The translations under genes were made by a program, and so were the position numbers. From the NCBI GenBank assembly GCA_026315105.1, contig CM048745.1, forward strand, positions 754,933,506 through 754,997,505: 64,000 nt of DNA, in the 5' to 3' direction. Positions within the stretch are counted from its first letter, which is position 1; the number at the start of each line of letters is the position of its first letter. The DNA is from Locusta migratoria (lineage: Eukaryota; Arthropoda; Insecta; Orthoptera; Acrididae). Below the pieces are notes generated by a model. That model did not search any database. It saw only the letters and a list, made by a program, of their open reading frames with translations, and had not been told where the DNA came from. Of the stretch, positions 9,881-20,099 are shown piece by piece.

Positions 9881-10424
9881 GAAACACTTTTGGCTGCTCC
9901 TAAGTTAGATGACTGGGAACCCAAGCCCTCTTTTTTGATTGGGTGTTGGTAACCCCCCCCCCCCCCCCAGGAAGGTTTAAAATTATTTGATAGATCCATC
10001 TCAATCCCACAAGCAGCTAGGGAACTAAATGTCCACCTAGACAGAGCTCCTCATACGTAGGTAAGCCTAATACAACTGGGGATCAGTGGTATCCCCAGAG
10101 GTAGCTCGCTAGGGACTGTTCCACCTCAACAGCGATGCATCCCGTCAGCACATAGCACATATTGGGATTGAGGTTTTTTTTTTGTACAGGTTTTTCCTTC
10201 CTCATGACCGGGGCATTCAAGCCAAGATCCCCATTCCCCAGAACACTCAATCACAAAATGTTCCACCACTACGCCAAAAGGTGGTTCCTGAAACTTGCCC
10301 AGAGATTACAGTGTCAGGAGGCTGACGGCGCTTACCAATCCCTAGCTCAGGGACCCAGGGTTTGCCAAACCCATACTCAGCAAATTAATGCTGAGCCTCC
10401 TGAGGGGGAGTATGCTACAGATGC

Positions 10425-10740
10425 CCCTATGTTTCATGATGACAACAGTAGAGTTCATTGGGCTGAAGGAATATGTGTGTGGTTTACTGAAAAGTCCTTC
10501 ACCCTATTACATCTCAATTGATCAGCAAAATCACCTGAATTGAGCCCCATATGAAATCAGTGGGACATTGGAACAGCAGGTAAAATGCTAACATTAGCAT
10601 TCCCATAGTTTGGTGAAACTGCATGATCAAATCGTCAGTGAGTGGCATGACATGGATGTAACATGTATGCAGGACCATGTGGATACTTCCTAACAGAATC
10701 CATGTGGCTATCAAGTACAAGGGTGAAAATTACATGATAT
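10425..10740 (+). pseudogene. Tc1-like transposase C-terminal fossil
   Basis: The plus strand reads MFHDDNSRVHWAEGI near 10,430-10,475, then SAKSPELSPI near 10,525-10,555 with a stop where the catalytic acidic residue should be, followed by NQWDI. This is the order of the Tc1/mariner DDE transposase: the second catalytic Asp in an F-x-DN-x-x-H context, then the SPDLNPIEN-x-W motif. Downstream, LHDQIVSEWHDMD and a degraded carboxy end fit the family C-terminus. The N-terminal DNA-binding half is missing; sequence to the left is the LINE 5' leader. Inactive. Confidence 0.65.
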
Positions 10741-11005
10741 TAGATTATACTTTTAAAGATTTATCTAAGACTAAATGTTTTGCCCAGTGATACTATGTTC
10801 AGAGTTCTCATCAGTTAGCAAACAAAAAGGCAGATGACTGTTCAGCTGATGGTGTGAATAATGTCAAAATGTATGCTTTCTTGTGAGTGAGAGAAAATAA
10901 AGATGAAAGAACCATAATACAAAAAAATTGATCCTTCATGTCTCACTGTACGCCATATGAAAAAAAATATCATAGGAAGAAATCATTAATTATACATACA
11001 TATAC

Positions 11006-11132
11006 CACCCACAGGTGAAGTCTCGACATAGCTCTCAGGAATCTTGGGAAATGCATCAAGTTCTTTCACACCTTTAAGTGTACGTTTCCCTCTGTTACGT
11101 AACATGATTTGATGTCATGGCACTGGAAGTAC
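11006..11132 (-). CDS. ERGIC2: ERGIC2 first coding exon (ER-Golgi intermediate compartment protein 2)
   Basis: ATG at 11,105-11,103 opens 33 codons plus one base: a basic N-terminus (MLRNRGKRTLKGVK) followed by ELDAFPKIPESYVETS and PVG. Human ERGIC2 begins with the same layout, including ELDAFPKVPESYVETS (from memory), and this conserved cytosolic N-terminus precedes the first membrane segment. The exon is bounded on the minus strand by a pyrimidine-rich tract ending in CAG before 11,132 and by a GTATAT donor from 11,005, leaving a phase-1 junction. 11,106-11,132 is 5' UTR. ERGIC2 is a membrane protein cycling between ER and Golgi. The remaining exons must lie left of the window; everything between here and position 1 is transposon sequence, that is, intron. 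Confidence 0.85.
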
Positions 11133-11997
11133 CTGAAACAAACAAAGAAAAAGATGCATGTAATATTGTCCTCACAGACATTTCATAATTTTAATCATGT
11201 CACAGATAAAATTTCATCATTATAAGATCTGCTTCAGCTTTTCTTTGTGAAAATCAAATCTTAAATTGAGATCAATTCAATCTAGGTTCTTAATAACGTT
11301 TTCTGTAGTTTCTATCACTTTTCACTTTGTTTGGACAGAAGTAAAGAATACTCATAATCGTAATAACATTTATCTAAGATGATTTACATCAGTAGTATTT
11401 CACTTAATGTGTGTGGATATATTACACCAATGTGCGAAATTTCAGATCTGAAGCCACCAGCCAGTCCAACAACTTTGGTCGCCACAACCCCTTTATCTAA
11501 ATATGTCGTCCCTGTTCGAACAATATCTTCACACATAGTACCATATCAAATTGTTTAATAGAAAAATATGTAGCTGTACCACCGTCTTGTGGTCTAGAAC
11601 TACATTTTTGTGGAACATTGTCTTTCTGCAAAGAAGTACCACTTATGAGTAGCACCTTTGCATCAGATTCAGACAAAGGAGGTCCATTCACAAATATTAG
11701 CAGCAAATCCTCCCGTATATCTGTCTTTGGCCAAGTCCAGTATGCTGCTTTTAGTATTTAGTATTTGGTGTTTACTCTGCTAATACTTTTTTCGTTCCAT
11801 TTCTGGTTGAATTCTCGCGGATGAATCAGCTGACTACCTTACAATTAATTGTGAAACATAAATATGAAACAGCCGAATGAGGGAACTGCAATAGCTTTTC
11901 TATACTTTTAAGCACCCACCACAAATAAAAACATTAATCATGCTGAGTCTAACCCCACTCCAACTCAAACCATTCGTGAATCTGGCAGCTTAGAAGT

Positions 11998-11999
<2 letters not shown>
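11133..11999. other. Non-coding, AT-rich; probable ERGIC2 5' intron
   Basis: No repeat or domain recognised. A short minus-strand frame at 11,497-11,706 (69 codons, LLLIFVNGPPLSESDAK) has no recognisable family and no splice context. Confidence 0.5.
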
Positions 12000-12046
<47 letters not shown>

Positions 12047-12094
12047 AATAAATAAATAAATAAATAAAAATAATAAAAAAAAATAAAAAAAAAA
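12000..12094 (+). repeat. A45 tract followed by (TAAA)n
   Basis: Pure A from 12,000 to 12,044, then TAAA units and A-rich sequence to 12,094. It may be the tail of a retroposed copy, but no element is recognisable to its left. Confidence 0.85.
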
Positions 12095-12325
12095 TCCGAG
12101 TAGATTCTGCAAGTCTTGTTGCTTGCTGTCATTACTTATATAGGAAATAGCTACATCTCAAGTAGTCAGAAGCAGGAGAAGATACAGCTTATACACAATT
12201 TCAGTTCTGCGCATGAACCTGCTGACAGCTGCCTGAAAAAACCTTAAGTGTACGGAGAAGGTACGGTAGCTGTGATGTCAAAGCAAAACTGGTGTTTAAT
12301 ATCTGTTACTTGCACTGGTACTGAG

Positions 12326-12540
12326 GTCTGTCTCTGTAGTTCAATGGCAGTGTTGCTAATCACTGATGCAAAAGGCCCGGGTTCGATTCCTGGCAAGGGA
12401 CTGGGTTGTGTGTCTGTCCTCATCATCACTTTCATCATTGACAGCGAGTTGGAGAAGAGGTGTCAATAGAAAGACTTGCAGTAGGTGGCCGATCCCCTAT
12501 GGGGATGTCCTAGTCACAAAAATTCATATGATGATTTCAT
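12326..12540 (+). mobile_element. tRNA-derived SINE, family B
   Basis: The head looks like a tRNA: an A-box-like TAGTTCAATGG near 12,337 and a B box GGTTCGATTCC at 12,380-12,390 which together form an internal RNA polymerase III promoter. The body has a repeated TCATCA-rich segment and a tail near 12,520. Candidate target repeats GTACTGAG lie at 12,318-12,325 and 12,546-12,553, the second separated from the tail by a few bases. It depends on a LINE for movement. Confidence 0.65.
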
Positions 12541-12637
12541 TGCTAGTACTGAGAAAGGATATTAAAAAATTAAAAATACTGATACAACTACATGGAAATG
12601 TAGGCCTGTGTTATTCATCAGTATAACTGCCACTTAC

Positions 12638-12830
12638 GTCTTCGGGCTTATACAATTGTGAACCCAGATCTACCGTTTTCAAAAAATAAAATTTATATGT
12701 AATTCCAGATCGCCAGCTGGCAACCAAAAATTTTAAACCCTGTAATACACAGACTGCACTATGAGTGCCCAAAATCCAACTAGATCCAGCTGTCAATCTC
12801 TATACAATACTACAGAGTACGTAAGAAACA
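12638..12830 (-). other. Weak candidate for an upstream 5' UTR exon of ERGIC2
   Basis: On the minus strand the sequence ends GAAGAC followed by GTAAGTGG (donor from 12,637). This is the only strong GTAAGT donor in the right orientation that I noticed within 2 kb upstream of the ERGIC2 coding exon. No transcript support is possible here, and chance donors are common. Confidence 0.15.
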
Positions 12831-13353
12831 AAATCAGAACATATGTATAGCACTTCCATCACCCACACCCCACCCATCTGCATGCACAGATGCTTGCTCT
12901 GCTACATTTTAACCTCTTGTATGCTGACAAAAAGTATTAAATAAATAGCACAATTGACACAAAAACTGAAATCATATATGCCTGACAATTCCTCCCACTA
13001 AATGAAGAATTATAAACCACAAAACTTGGAAATTAAAGTGGCATACCACAACTATCTGTTTCCTCACTTAAACAAATGTTCTATTCCTTTTATTTTATCA
13101 CTCATAGCTTGAATGATGTAAACTGACCAAGACCTAACACTCACCATACAGTTGGTGCAGTGAAATCATATTGTCATGCCACTGTCAATGAAATGCAATA
13201 CTTCACATTGGAAGAATGTTTATTACAAACACAAGACATACAGCCAGAACAGAACTGATCAGTTGGAGGGAGAGGGCAGATATTTATTCACACATTCAAT
13301 ACTCTAGAATATACAAACATAACATATTTCAAAAACATTCCAGAAATGATAAA
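12831..13353. other. AT-rich sequence, nothing recognised
   Basis: No coding frame, repeat or RNA gene could be supported. Confidence 0.5.
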
Positions 13354-13815
13354 TCTATATCTATAAATGTGAATGTCTGTTTGGTGTACGTTTATCACCT
13401 CTGAACCACAAGACATAAACAGCTAAAAATTTGTACAGTTACTAATGTCTACCCGGGAAAGGCTTTAGGCGAAGGTTTTATGGCGATCGGATAGCTATTT
13501 ATCGATATATATATTAATATGAATGTCTGTTCGGTGTACGCTTATCACGTCCGAGCAACAAGACGCAGAGACTTAAATATTTGTACAGTTACTAATCTAT
13601 ACTTTATGAAGGCTTTAGGTACGGTTTTATAGCAATCTGATAGGTATTTAGTAATTTGAAGAACATAACGCGAAATGCGGAACAATAATTACTCTTTGAA
13701 GATTATATTTACTCTTTGAAAATGCTTTTATTGGTTGCATTGTTTCTTGGGGGTTGATAATGATAAAAGGGTGGAGTATATGGGGATGGAAAGTTATCGG
13801 TGTATATAAAATTCT

Positions 13816-13817
<2 letters not shown>

Positions 13818-13847
<30 letters not shown>
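13818..13847 (+). repeat. (GT)n microsatellite
   Basis: Thirty bases of alternating GT inside the Helitron. Confidence 0.95.
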
Positions 13848-13849
<2 letters not shown>

Positions 13850-14064
13850 ATATTTCGCTCTGCAGCGAAAACTACAGAACGCAAACGAATGGTCTGTGTG
13901 TAATTATTGTCCGAAGTCTCCCATTGTACACCATCAGTTCCTTGCCGATAGCTATAAGGGGGTGGAATTCATGGTGGTTCAAAGTCGTCAAATTATTTAA
14001 AAATCGGACTGAAGGCCAGCGATGATTTTTGTGACTCTATAGCAAGGAGGTTACATACAACGAA

Positions 14065-14267
14065 GCCGGCCGCGGTGGCCGAGGAGACTGAGGCGCGCCA
14101 GTCACGGTCTGCACAGCCACTACGGTCGGGGGTTCGAATCCCCCCCTCGGGCATGGATATTTGTGCCGTCCTTAGTATTAGCTAGTTCGTAAGTAGTTTG
14201 TAAGTTTAGGGGCTGATGACCCCGTAGTTAAGTCCCATAGACTCTACAAACATTTGAACATTTTTGA
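14065..14267 (+). mobile_element. tRNA-derived SINE, family A, copy 1
   Basis: The head GCGGTGGCCGAGG holds the A box and GGTTCGAATCC (14,131-14,141) the B box of a tRNA-like pol III promoter. The body ends with a stem-loop: GGGGCT at 14,209-14,214 pairs with AGTCCC at 14,231-14,236, followed by an ATTTGAACATTTTTGA tail. Exact 12-bp target repeats ACATACAACGAA flank it (14,053-14,064 and 14,268-14,279). It inserted into the Helitron. The 3' stem-loop resembles that of the I-group LINEs in this window. Confidence 0.88.
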
Positions 14268-14587
14268 ACATACAACGAAACATGATGCCACAGACCATAT
14301 CTTTGGTCTATGCGTGCTACAATGTCTTCATCTCTTTCTCTGTAAGGATAAGCAAACGAATAAAGAAATATAAGAATAAATAATTAAAGCAGTAAAAAAT
14401 ACATTTCTTTTAATAGATCTCTTTAAAAAAATCTATTTGACTTTTCACGCATTACGTCACATGATCAATCTGTGATATTATAACAATCATAATTGTTAAA
14501 TTTCGTGATTGGATTCTTCGAAACGAGTGCATTTTTACGTGTGATTTGATCTACCAACACGCGAGGGGAGCCGCGAGTTCAAGCTAG

Positions 14588-15309
14588 TATTAAATAACAA
14601 GTAATTGATAGTGGGTGTGTTTGAACTGGCAACCCATAGCATGATAGGCTGATAGCTCACAGCTTTGCTCCATCTCCTGAAGAAACAATGCCACTTTGTT
14701 TAAGATGTTCTCAACGAAACCAACAACAGCACATTAGCTCTAGATCTTGTAATGACACTTTTTATGCCATTGTGCTTCTGGACCATAGAAGGACTTCATA
14801 CTGAAGACATGGATGAAGTCTCTGCACTTCTGTCTATTTGAAGAAAGATCACACTTTACTTCTTATTGTGACATCCAACAAGGAATGAAGGATACGAAAT
14901 AGCCTAATGTACTGCTGTAGTAGCATTTCTGATAGTTTCACTTTCAGCGCCTACATAAAAATTAAGGTAAAATTGCAGTTCATGAATACAAGGCTGGCAC
15001 TTGATGTGTAGATGTTGGCAATGGTGTGATGAAAGACGAAAGGTGAAGGCAGTCATCAAGAACGAATCACTACATTAGTGCAACAGTTTGTTTTAAGTAA
15101 TGTAAATTGACCACATAATTATCCATTAATAGTTTTTACTTCTTGTCAATTAAAAGAGTCTTTGCAGCCAAAACTAAGTAATTAAAAGAAACTATTACAC
15201 ACATGTAGTAAGTATTATGCCATCACTTTTCCAGAATATGTTAGTACTGGTACTAACATTCACCCAAAATTGTTTGATGGTCATGAGTCGGTGAATTGAG
15301 GAATGGATG
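14588..15309. other. No recognisable feature
   Basis: AT-rich with only short chance frames; possibly decayed repeat. Confidence 0.4.
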
Positions 15310-15850
15310 CTTCAGCAGTTTGATGGACCATTTGCATAACACGATCCACCCAATTCTGGACACTGACATGATGTTTGAGACCAGAAACTTATCTGTAATG
15401 TGTCCAGTCTACCTTTTGAAGCACTATCATGGTGATTTTCTCTCTGGTGGCACTATAATGTGGCAGGTGGATTCAGATTGCGAAGTGATTACTTTTGTGG
15501 ACATCATTAACCACTTCCCATTCAGCAGTGTGGGCTGAGGAGCTAAGCAAGAGACTAACGGCAGAGAACAACCCTGTAACAATACAGAAGTGTGTGCTCT
15601 AGTCCATATACAACAAATACTCACATCATAACAAGAACAGCCTCTCGATTGCTCTATCCATGGGGCATATAGTGGAGAGTCTCAAAGCACATTGTGTGTA
15701 CTAACATCACCAAAGAGGAAGGCTGGGTGGGGGAGCTGTATATGATGGTCATGGGAGCTTCTACATTGAAAGAATCGTGGTGGGCAGATAGAGGGAACAT
15801 ATAGTTAGCCACTGACATACATACTCGTACATTGCAACTGCCTGCATTGC
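15310..15850 (-). pseudogene. I-group LINE endonuclease fragment (copy 5)
   Basis: Nucleotide similarity by eye to the endonuclease region of copy 1: for instance GATCCACCCAATTCTGGACA near 15,341 against the block at 7,436-7,456, and AACCACTTCCCA...AGCAG near 15,508 against 7,983-8,000. Read on the minus strand it carries the end of the endonuclease first at left and its start near 15,800. No open frame remains. Confidence 0.55.
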
Positions 15851-15984
15851 AGGATATCTGTTGCTATCAAATAATCCTTGGAGCTGAAAGTTGGCTGAAT
15901 CCAACATAAGAAACTCCAAAATATCTAGCGAAGAGTGAAATGTACATCACAAAGACAGATCAGGTACAACTGTTTGGACTGAAG

Positions 15985-17027
15985 GTGAGGGCACACTATC
16001 CACATTCCTTCAAAACCTCAACACCTTCTCTTCCATTCACTTCACATGGTCCTACTCAACACAACGAGCCACCTTCCTCAACATTAACGTTCACCTCAAA
16101 GATGGCCTTATCAGTACCTCTGTCCACATCAAACCTAGCAACCATCAGCAATATCTCCATTTACACAGCTGCCACCCATTCCACACCAAAAAGTCCCTTC
16201 CATACAGTTTAGCCACCCTTGGCCGTTGCATCTGCAGTGACGAGCAATCCCACTCCATATATGCCAAATGCCTCACTGAGGCCTTCACTGACCGCAATTA
16301 CCCACCAAACCTTGTCCAGAAACAGATATTAAAGCCCCTCTCCGTCTGCTCACTCACCACCTCCCCCACACCCATTGTCCGGCCACAATGGAGCATCCCT
16401 GTCATCACCCAGTACCATCCAAGACTAGAGCAGTTAAACCACACTCTCCGCCAGGGTTTTAATTACCTTTCATCCTGTTCTGAAATGAGAAACAACCTAC
16501 CAAAAATCCTCCTCCCCCCTCACCTCCCTACAGTGGTATTCCACTGTCCAGCAAACCTATGTAATATCCTTGTCCATCCCTACTCCTTCCCTGCTCCCAA
16601 CCACTTACCCCATGGCTCATATCCATGCAATAAACCTAGATACAAAACCTGTCCTATCCACCATCCCATCACCACTACCTACTTCATTCCCATCACAGGC
16701 ATTTCCTATCCCATAAAAGGCAGGGAATGCTGTGATAGCAGTCATGTTGTATACAAACTGAGCTGCAAACACTGTGGGCATGACCAGCAACAAGCTGTCT
16801 GTGCAGATGAATGGCCATCGTCATACTGTGGCAAGGAGGCAGCTGGACCATCATGTTGCAGAGCATGCAGCACTGCATGTTGCTGCTCACTTCAATGACT
16901 GTTACACAGTCTGTGCCATATGGATCCTTCCCACGAACACCAACTTGTCTGAATTGTGCAGATGGGAACTCTCCCTACAGTATATCCTACACTCCCGCAA
17001 TCCCCCAAGCCTAAACCTTCGCTAGTT
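15985..17027 (+). pseudogene. PLE RT C-terminus and GIY-YIG endonuclease remnant
   Basis: The frame reads INVHLKDGLISTSVHIKPS and NHQQYLHLHSCHPFHTKKS (the region after the RT core), a run of Pro/Cys-rich linker, then ECCDSSHVVYKLSCK near 16,730-16,770 (the GIY strand, here VVY) and, after a small frame change, VGMTSNKLSVQMNGHR near 16,772-16,820 (the YIG strand and the Arg helix). AEHAALH and RRWEL-like motifs follow near 16,860-16,970. A stop at 16,211 and several frameshifts disable it. In intact PLEs the nuclease nicks DNA to prime reverse transcription. Confidence 0.75.
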
Positions 17028-17330
17028 CCTGCTCCCACCACTCTCCTCTACCCTTCCTTTTCCTGCCCACACTCCAGCTTACATACATCTCCCTTTCCAT
17101 CACATACTCCAGTCTCTTCCTATTTGTCAGGCAGCACTGATGTATTGCTTCATCCCCACCAGCATCCCTTCCCTCCCTTCCTGCTACCCTCCTCGTGCCT
17201 CCTCACCCCCACCACTGGTTGCTTTTACCTTAGCTGTGCTGTCTGTTGCATTCAGCCTCAGCACCCGGAGACGGCGGTTGGGTTTGTATGTGTGTATGGG
17301 CATTCTCTGTGGCCGTTTCTCTGTGAAGCC

Positions 17331-18198
17331 GTTTCTATCTATATAAATGATCTGATGGACAGAGTAAGTTGTAATTTGCGGCTGTTTGCTGATGATGCTG
17401 TGGTGTATGGGAGGGTGTCGTCTGTAACTGACTGTAATAGCATACAGGATGACTTAGACAAAATTTCTAGTTGGTGTGAAGAATGGCAGCTAGCTCTCAA
17501 TGTAGAAAAATGTAGGGTGATGCACAGGAGTAGAAAAAACAATCCTATAATGTTCGAATACAGCATTAGTAGTGAGCTTCTTGATGCTGTCGCGTCGTTC
17601 AAATATCTAGGCGTAACATTGCAGAGCGATATGAAATGGAACGAGCATGTAAGGACAGTTGTGAGTAAGGCGGACAGCAGACTTCGGTTTATTGGGAGAA
17701 TTTTGAGAAGATGTACTTCACCTGTAAAGGAGACCGCATATAAAACGCTTGTACAACCACGTCTTGAGTATTGCTCAAGTGTTTGGGACCCGCAGCAGGT
17801 CAGTTTAAAGGAAGACATAGAGGCGGTTCAGAGACGAGCAGCTAGATTTGTTACCGGTAGGTTCGACCAATGCGCGAGTGACACGGAAATGCTCCGGCAA
17901 CTCAATTGGGGATCGCTGGAAGAAAGACGACATTCTTTTCGTGAATTTCTGTTAAGTAAATTTAGAGGGCCGGAATTTGAAGCTGAGTGTAGTAAGATCT
18001 TGCTGCCACCTACTTACATTTCGCGTAAAGATCACAAAGACAAGATAAGAGAAATTAGGGCTCGTATGGAGGCATATAGGCATTCTTTTTTTCCTCGTTC
18101 AATTTGGGAGTGGAATAGGAAAGGAAATGCCTATTAGTGGTACAGTGTACCCTCCGCCACGCACCTTACGGTGAATTGCGGAGTATGTATGTAGATGT
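17331..18198 (+). pseudogene. CR1-type LINE, 3' fragment (copy a): end of RT and 3' UTR
   Basis: Begins abruptly within RT (YINDLMDRV), then reads LFADDAVVYG (motif C), the thumb (SFKYLGVTLQSDMKWNEHV), RLRFIGRILRRC and the C-terminus SIWEWNRKGNAY, ending at the stop at 18,135-18,137. The 3' UTR has CCTCCGCCACGCACCTTACG and ends GTATGTATGTAGATG. The frame is open from the break to the stop, better preserved than in copy d at 56,060. Because the upstream PLE sequence happens to be open in the same frame, a 393-codon ORF from 16,956 joins the two; this is a chance fusion. Confidence 0.9.
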
Positions 18199-18355
18199 GA
18201 ACAGCCAAAAATTTCTGTTTTGTTTCTTCTTTTATGTGTGCCTTTTTGTGGCTCGTCAGACGTCTCTGTGGCGAGTAGCAACTTATCGTTTCCAAAATAT
18301 TGTTGAATCCTTTAAAGTATTTTAATTTTTTGATTTAGTCATTGAAATGAAGTTT

Positions 18356-19912
18356 ACACTCAGGAGGGGAAAGGTACCTGGACATGCATTATTAGTAGGC
18401 AGTGACTTTGTAGCCTGCTGAGCACAGACTGGGACATCCATGGGTTCATTACAAGGGGGTACAGACAAGCAATCATATGAACTACGGTTAAAAACTTCTT
18501 CCAAGCACTGCTTTGAGCAGCTAAATCATCAGCCCACACACAATGGAAATATTTTAGACATTATAGCTACAAACAGGCAAGACAATGATATCACTATAAA
18601 GACAGGGGTTAGTGATCATTAAATGTTCAAATGATTGTAAATCTAAAGGACTGAACTATGTTGGTTGTCAGTCCCTAGGCTTACAAACTACTTATACTAA
18701 TTTAAAGTAATTTATACTAAGGACAACACAAATACTCATGTCCAATGGAAGACTCAAACCCCCAACGGTGAACGGTCATGCTCAACGCAGCAAGGCGCCT
18801 TAGTGTGCAAGGTTATTCTGCCGCGGCTTAGTAATTGTGATGTTGTCATGGTGACAATGGGCACCAAAGTCAATAAGTCAGTCAAGAAGATTAGGAGAGT
18901 GTTTGCGCTGGAAAGGGCAGATAAGCAATTGTTACCATCCCATTTAAGGAATGAATTGACATAATTTAGTTCTGGTACAGTGGATGTAAGCCTACAGGAA
19001 TTATGAGCAAAATTTAAATGCATTGTAAATAAGGGGCTGGAGAAATATGTGCAAACAAAGTGGATTACGAATGGGAAAGATCAACCATCGTTCAATAATA
19101 ATATTCAAAGGATGCTGAGAAAGCACCCTCAGTTCAAAAAGTTCAAGCAAATGAAATCAGGCAAAAGTTAGTAAAAATTCAAGCATCTATAAGAAAATCA
19201 ATGTGTGAAGCATATAATAACTGCTACCATCATACCTTCGCAAGAGATCTTGCCAAGAACCCAAGAAAATTCTGTTCTATGTAAAAATTGGTAAGCAGAT
19301 CCAGACACTCATTGATCATTCTGGGGTGATTGAAGACAGCAAAATAAAGGCTGAAGTTTTAAATCATACATTTCAGAAATCATTTATGCAGGAGGACCAT
19401 GCAAACATACCTGCATTTGATGGTCATACTAACTTCCAAATGGACAACATAAGAATAGGCATAGCCTGTATAGAGAAGCAGCAGAGAGAGCTGAAAACAA
19501 ATAATTCGCCAGGTCCAGAAGGGTTACCAATTTTACAAAGAGTACTCTGTGTCCTTGGTCCCTTACTTAGCTTGCATTTACCATGAATCTTTGATCCAGC
19601 TCAAAGTTCCAAACAACTGGAAAAAAGGGCAGATAACTCCTGTGTATAAGAAAGGCAACAAAATGCACCTACAACATTAAAGACCTATATAATTAACATT
19701 AGTTTGCTGTAGAATTCTTGGACATTCTCAGTTCTAATATAGTAAATTTCCTTGAGATGGAAAATCTTCTGTCCATGCTTCAGTACGGCTTTAGGAAGCA
19801 TAGATTGTGCATAGTTCAGTTTGCCCTTTTCTCTCATGGCATCTTGTGAGCTAAGGATGAAGGGCAACAGGCAGACCTGTTTCTAGATTTTCGAAAGGTA
19901 TTTGATACAGTA
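18356..19912 (+). pseudogene. CR1 copy b: endonuclease end, linker and RT start
   Basis: Readable pieces: GGTDKQSYELRL and NHQPTHNGNILDIIATNRQ near 18,455-18,585, TGVSDH at 18,604-18,621 (endonuclease SDH motif, cut there by the SINE), KKIRRVFALERADKQ near 18,880-18,930, then RT beginning with IACIEKQQRELKTNNSPGPEG near 19,460-19,525 and FLDF near 19,880. Stops such as those at 18,959, 19,171 and 19,586 and an A-to-P change pattern show long decay. Confidence 0.8.
18621..18837 (-). mobile_element. tRNA-derived SINE, family A, copy 2
   Basis: The reverse complement matches the SINE at 14,065-14,267 in layout: GCCGCGG head, a degraded B box near 18,750-18,765, and a 3' stem-loop in which GGGACTGA pairs with TCAGTCC (18,648-18,676). 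It interrupts the CR1 endonuclease at SDH; imperfect target repeats TTAGTGATCATT (18,609-18,620) and TTAGTAATTGTGAT (18,838-18,851) flank it. Confidence 0.75.
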
Positions 19913-20099
19913 CTCCCATGAACCACAGACATTGCCGAGGTGGGGTGCCTTGTGTGCCTCAATGATACAGATAGCCATACCGTAGATGCAACAACAACGA
20001 AGGGGTATCTGTGGAGTGGCCAGACAAATGTGTGATTCCTGAAGAGGGGCAGCAACCTTTTCAGTATGTTGTTGTTCTTGTTGTTGTTGTTTGTTTTAA

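Larger units (their letters stand above)
4669..10408 (-). mobile_element. I-group non-LTR retrotransposon, copy 1 (old, near full length)
   Basis: Read right to left: a 5' leader (10,408-9,881) matching the leader of copy 2 at 24,522-24,879, including CAGCAAATTAATGCTGAGCC; ORF1 with zinc knuckles; apurinic endonuclease; RT; RNase H; and a C-terminal Cys-rich domain. The 3' end was removed or displaced by the Gypsy insertion at 4,668. Many frameshifts and stops make it a fossil. A palindromic element with 13-bp target repeats sits in it at 7,498-7,882. The RNase H domain together with zinc-knuckle ORF1 points to the I/R1 side of the LINE tree; I cannot place the clade exactly. Confidence 0.85.
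13354..14587 (+). mobile_element. Non-autonomous Helitron
   Basis: The 5' end begins TC after an A (13,353) and the 3' end is AAGCTAG followed by T (14,588), fitting Helitron TC...CTAG termini inserted between A and T without target duplication. A short GC-rich hairpin (CGCGAGGGGAGCCGCG, about 14,561-14,576) sits just before the terminal CTAG, as in the family. The first 290 bases are two diverged copies of a block of about 150 bp (from about 13,363 and 13,515: GAATGTCTGTT, GGTGTACG, TTTGTACAGTTACTAAT). No Rep/helicase is encoded. A SINE and a GT microsatellite lie inside. Confidence 0.7.
15985..18349 (+). mobile_element. Penelope-like element, copy 1, interrupted by CR1
   Basis: The coding part (15,985-17,027) covers the end of the RT and the GIY-YIG region; a pyrimidine-rich 3' stretch follows to about 17,330. 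After the CR1 fragment (17,331-18,198) the sequence returns to a PLE-type 3' end (TGTGCCTTTTTGTGGCTCG and GGCGAGTAGCAACTTATCG near 18,237-18,290), also seen in other PLE tails at 28.8-29.4 kb and 38.6-38.7 kb. The 5' part, including the RT catalytic core, is missing. Confidence 0.7.

Noticed and set aside
14065..14145. A functional tRNA gene
   Set aside because: A and B boxes are present but the acceptor stem does not close and the sequence runs into a SINE body with target repeats.
16956..18137. 393-codon ORF as a host or novel protein
   Set aside because: Its first 120 codons are Pro/Ser-rich PLE 3' sequence and the rest is the CR1 RT C-terminus; the border coincides with the CR1 truncation point.
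19913..20066. HDV-like self-cleaving ribozyme at the RTE 5' end
   Set aside because: Complementary blocks exist, but the element starts with C rather than G and I could not fit the P1, P3 and P4 helices of the double pseudoknot.
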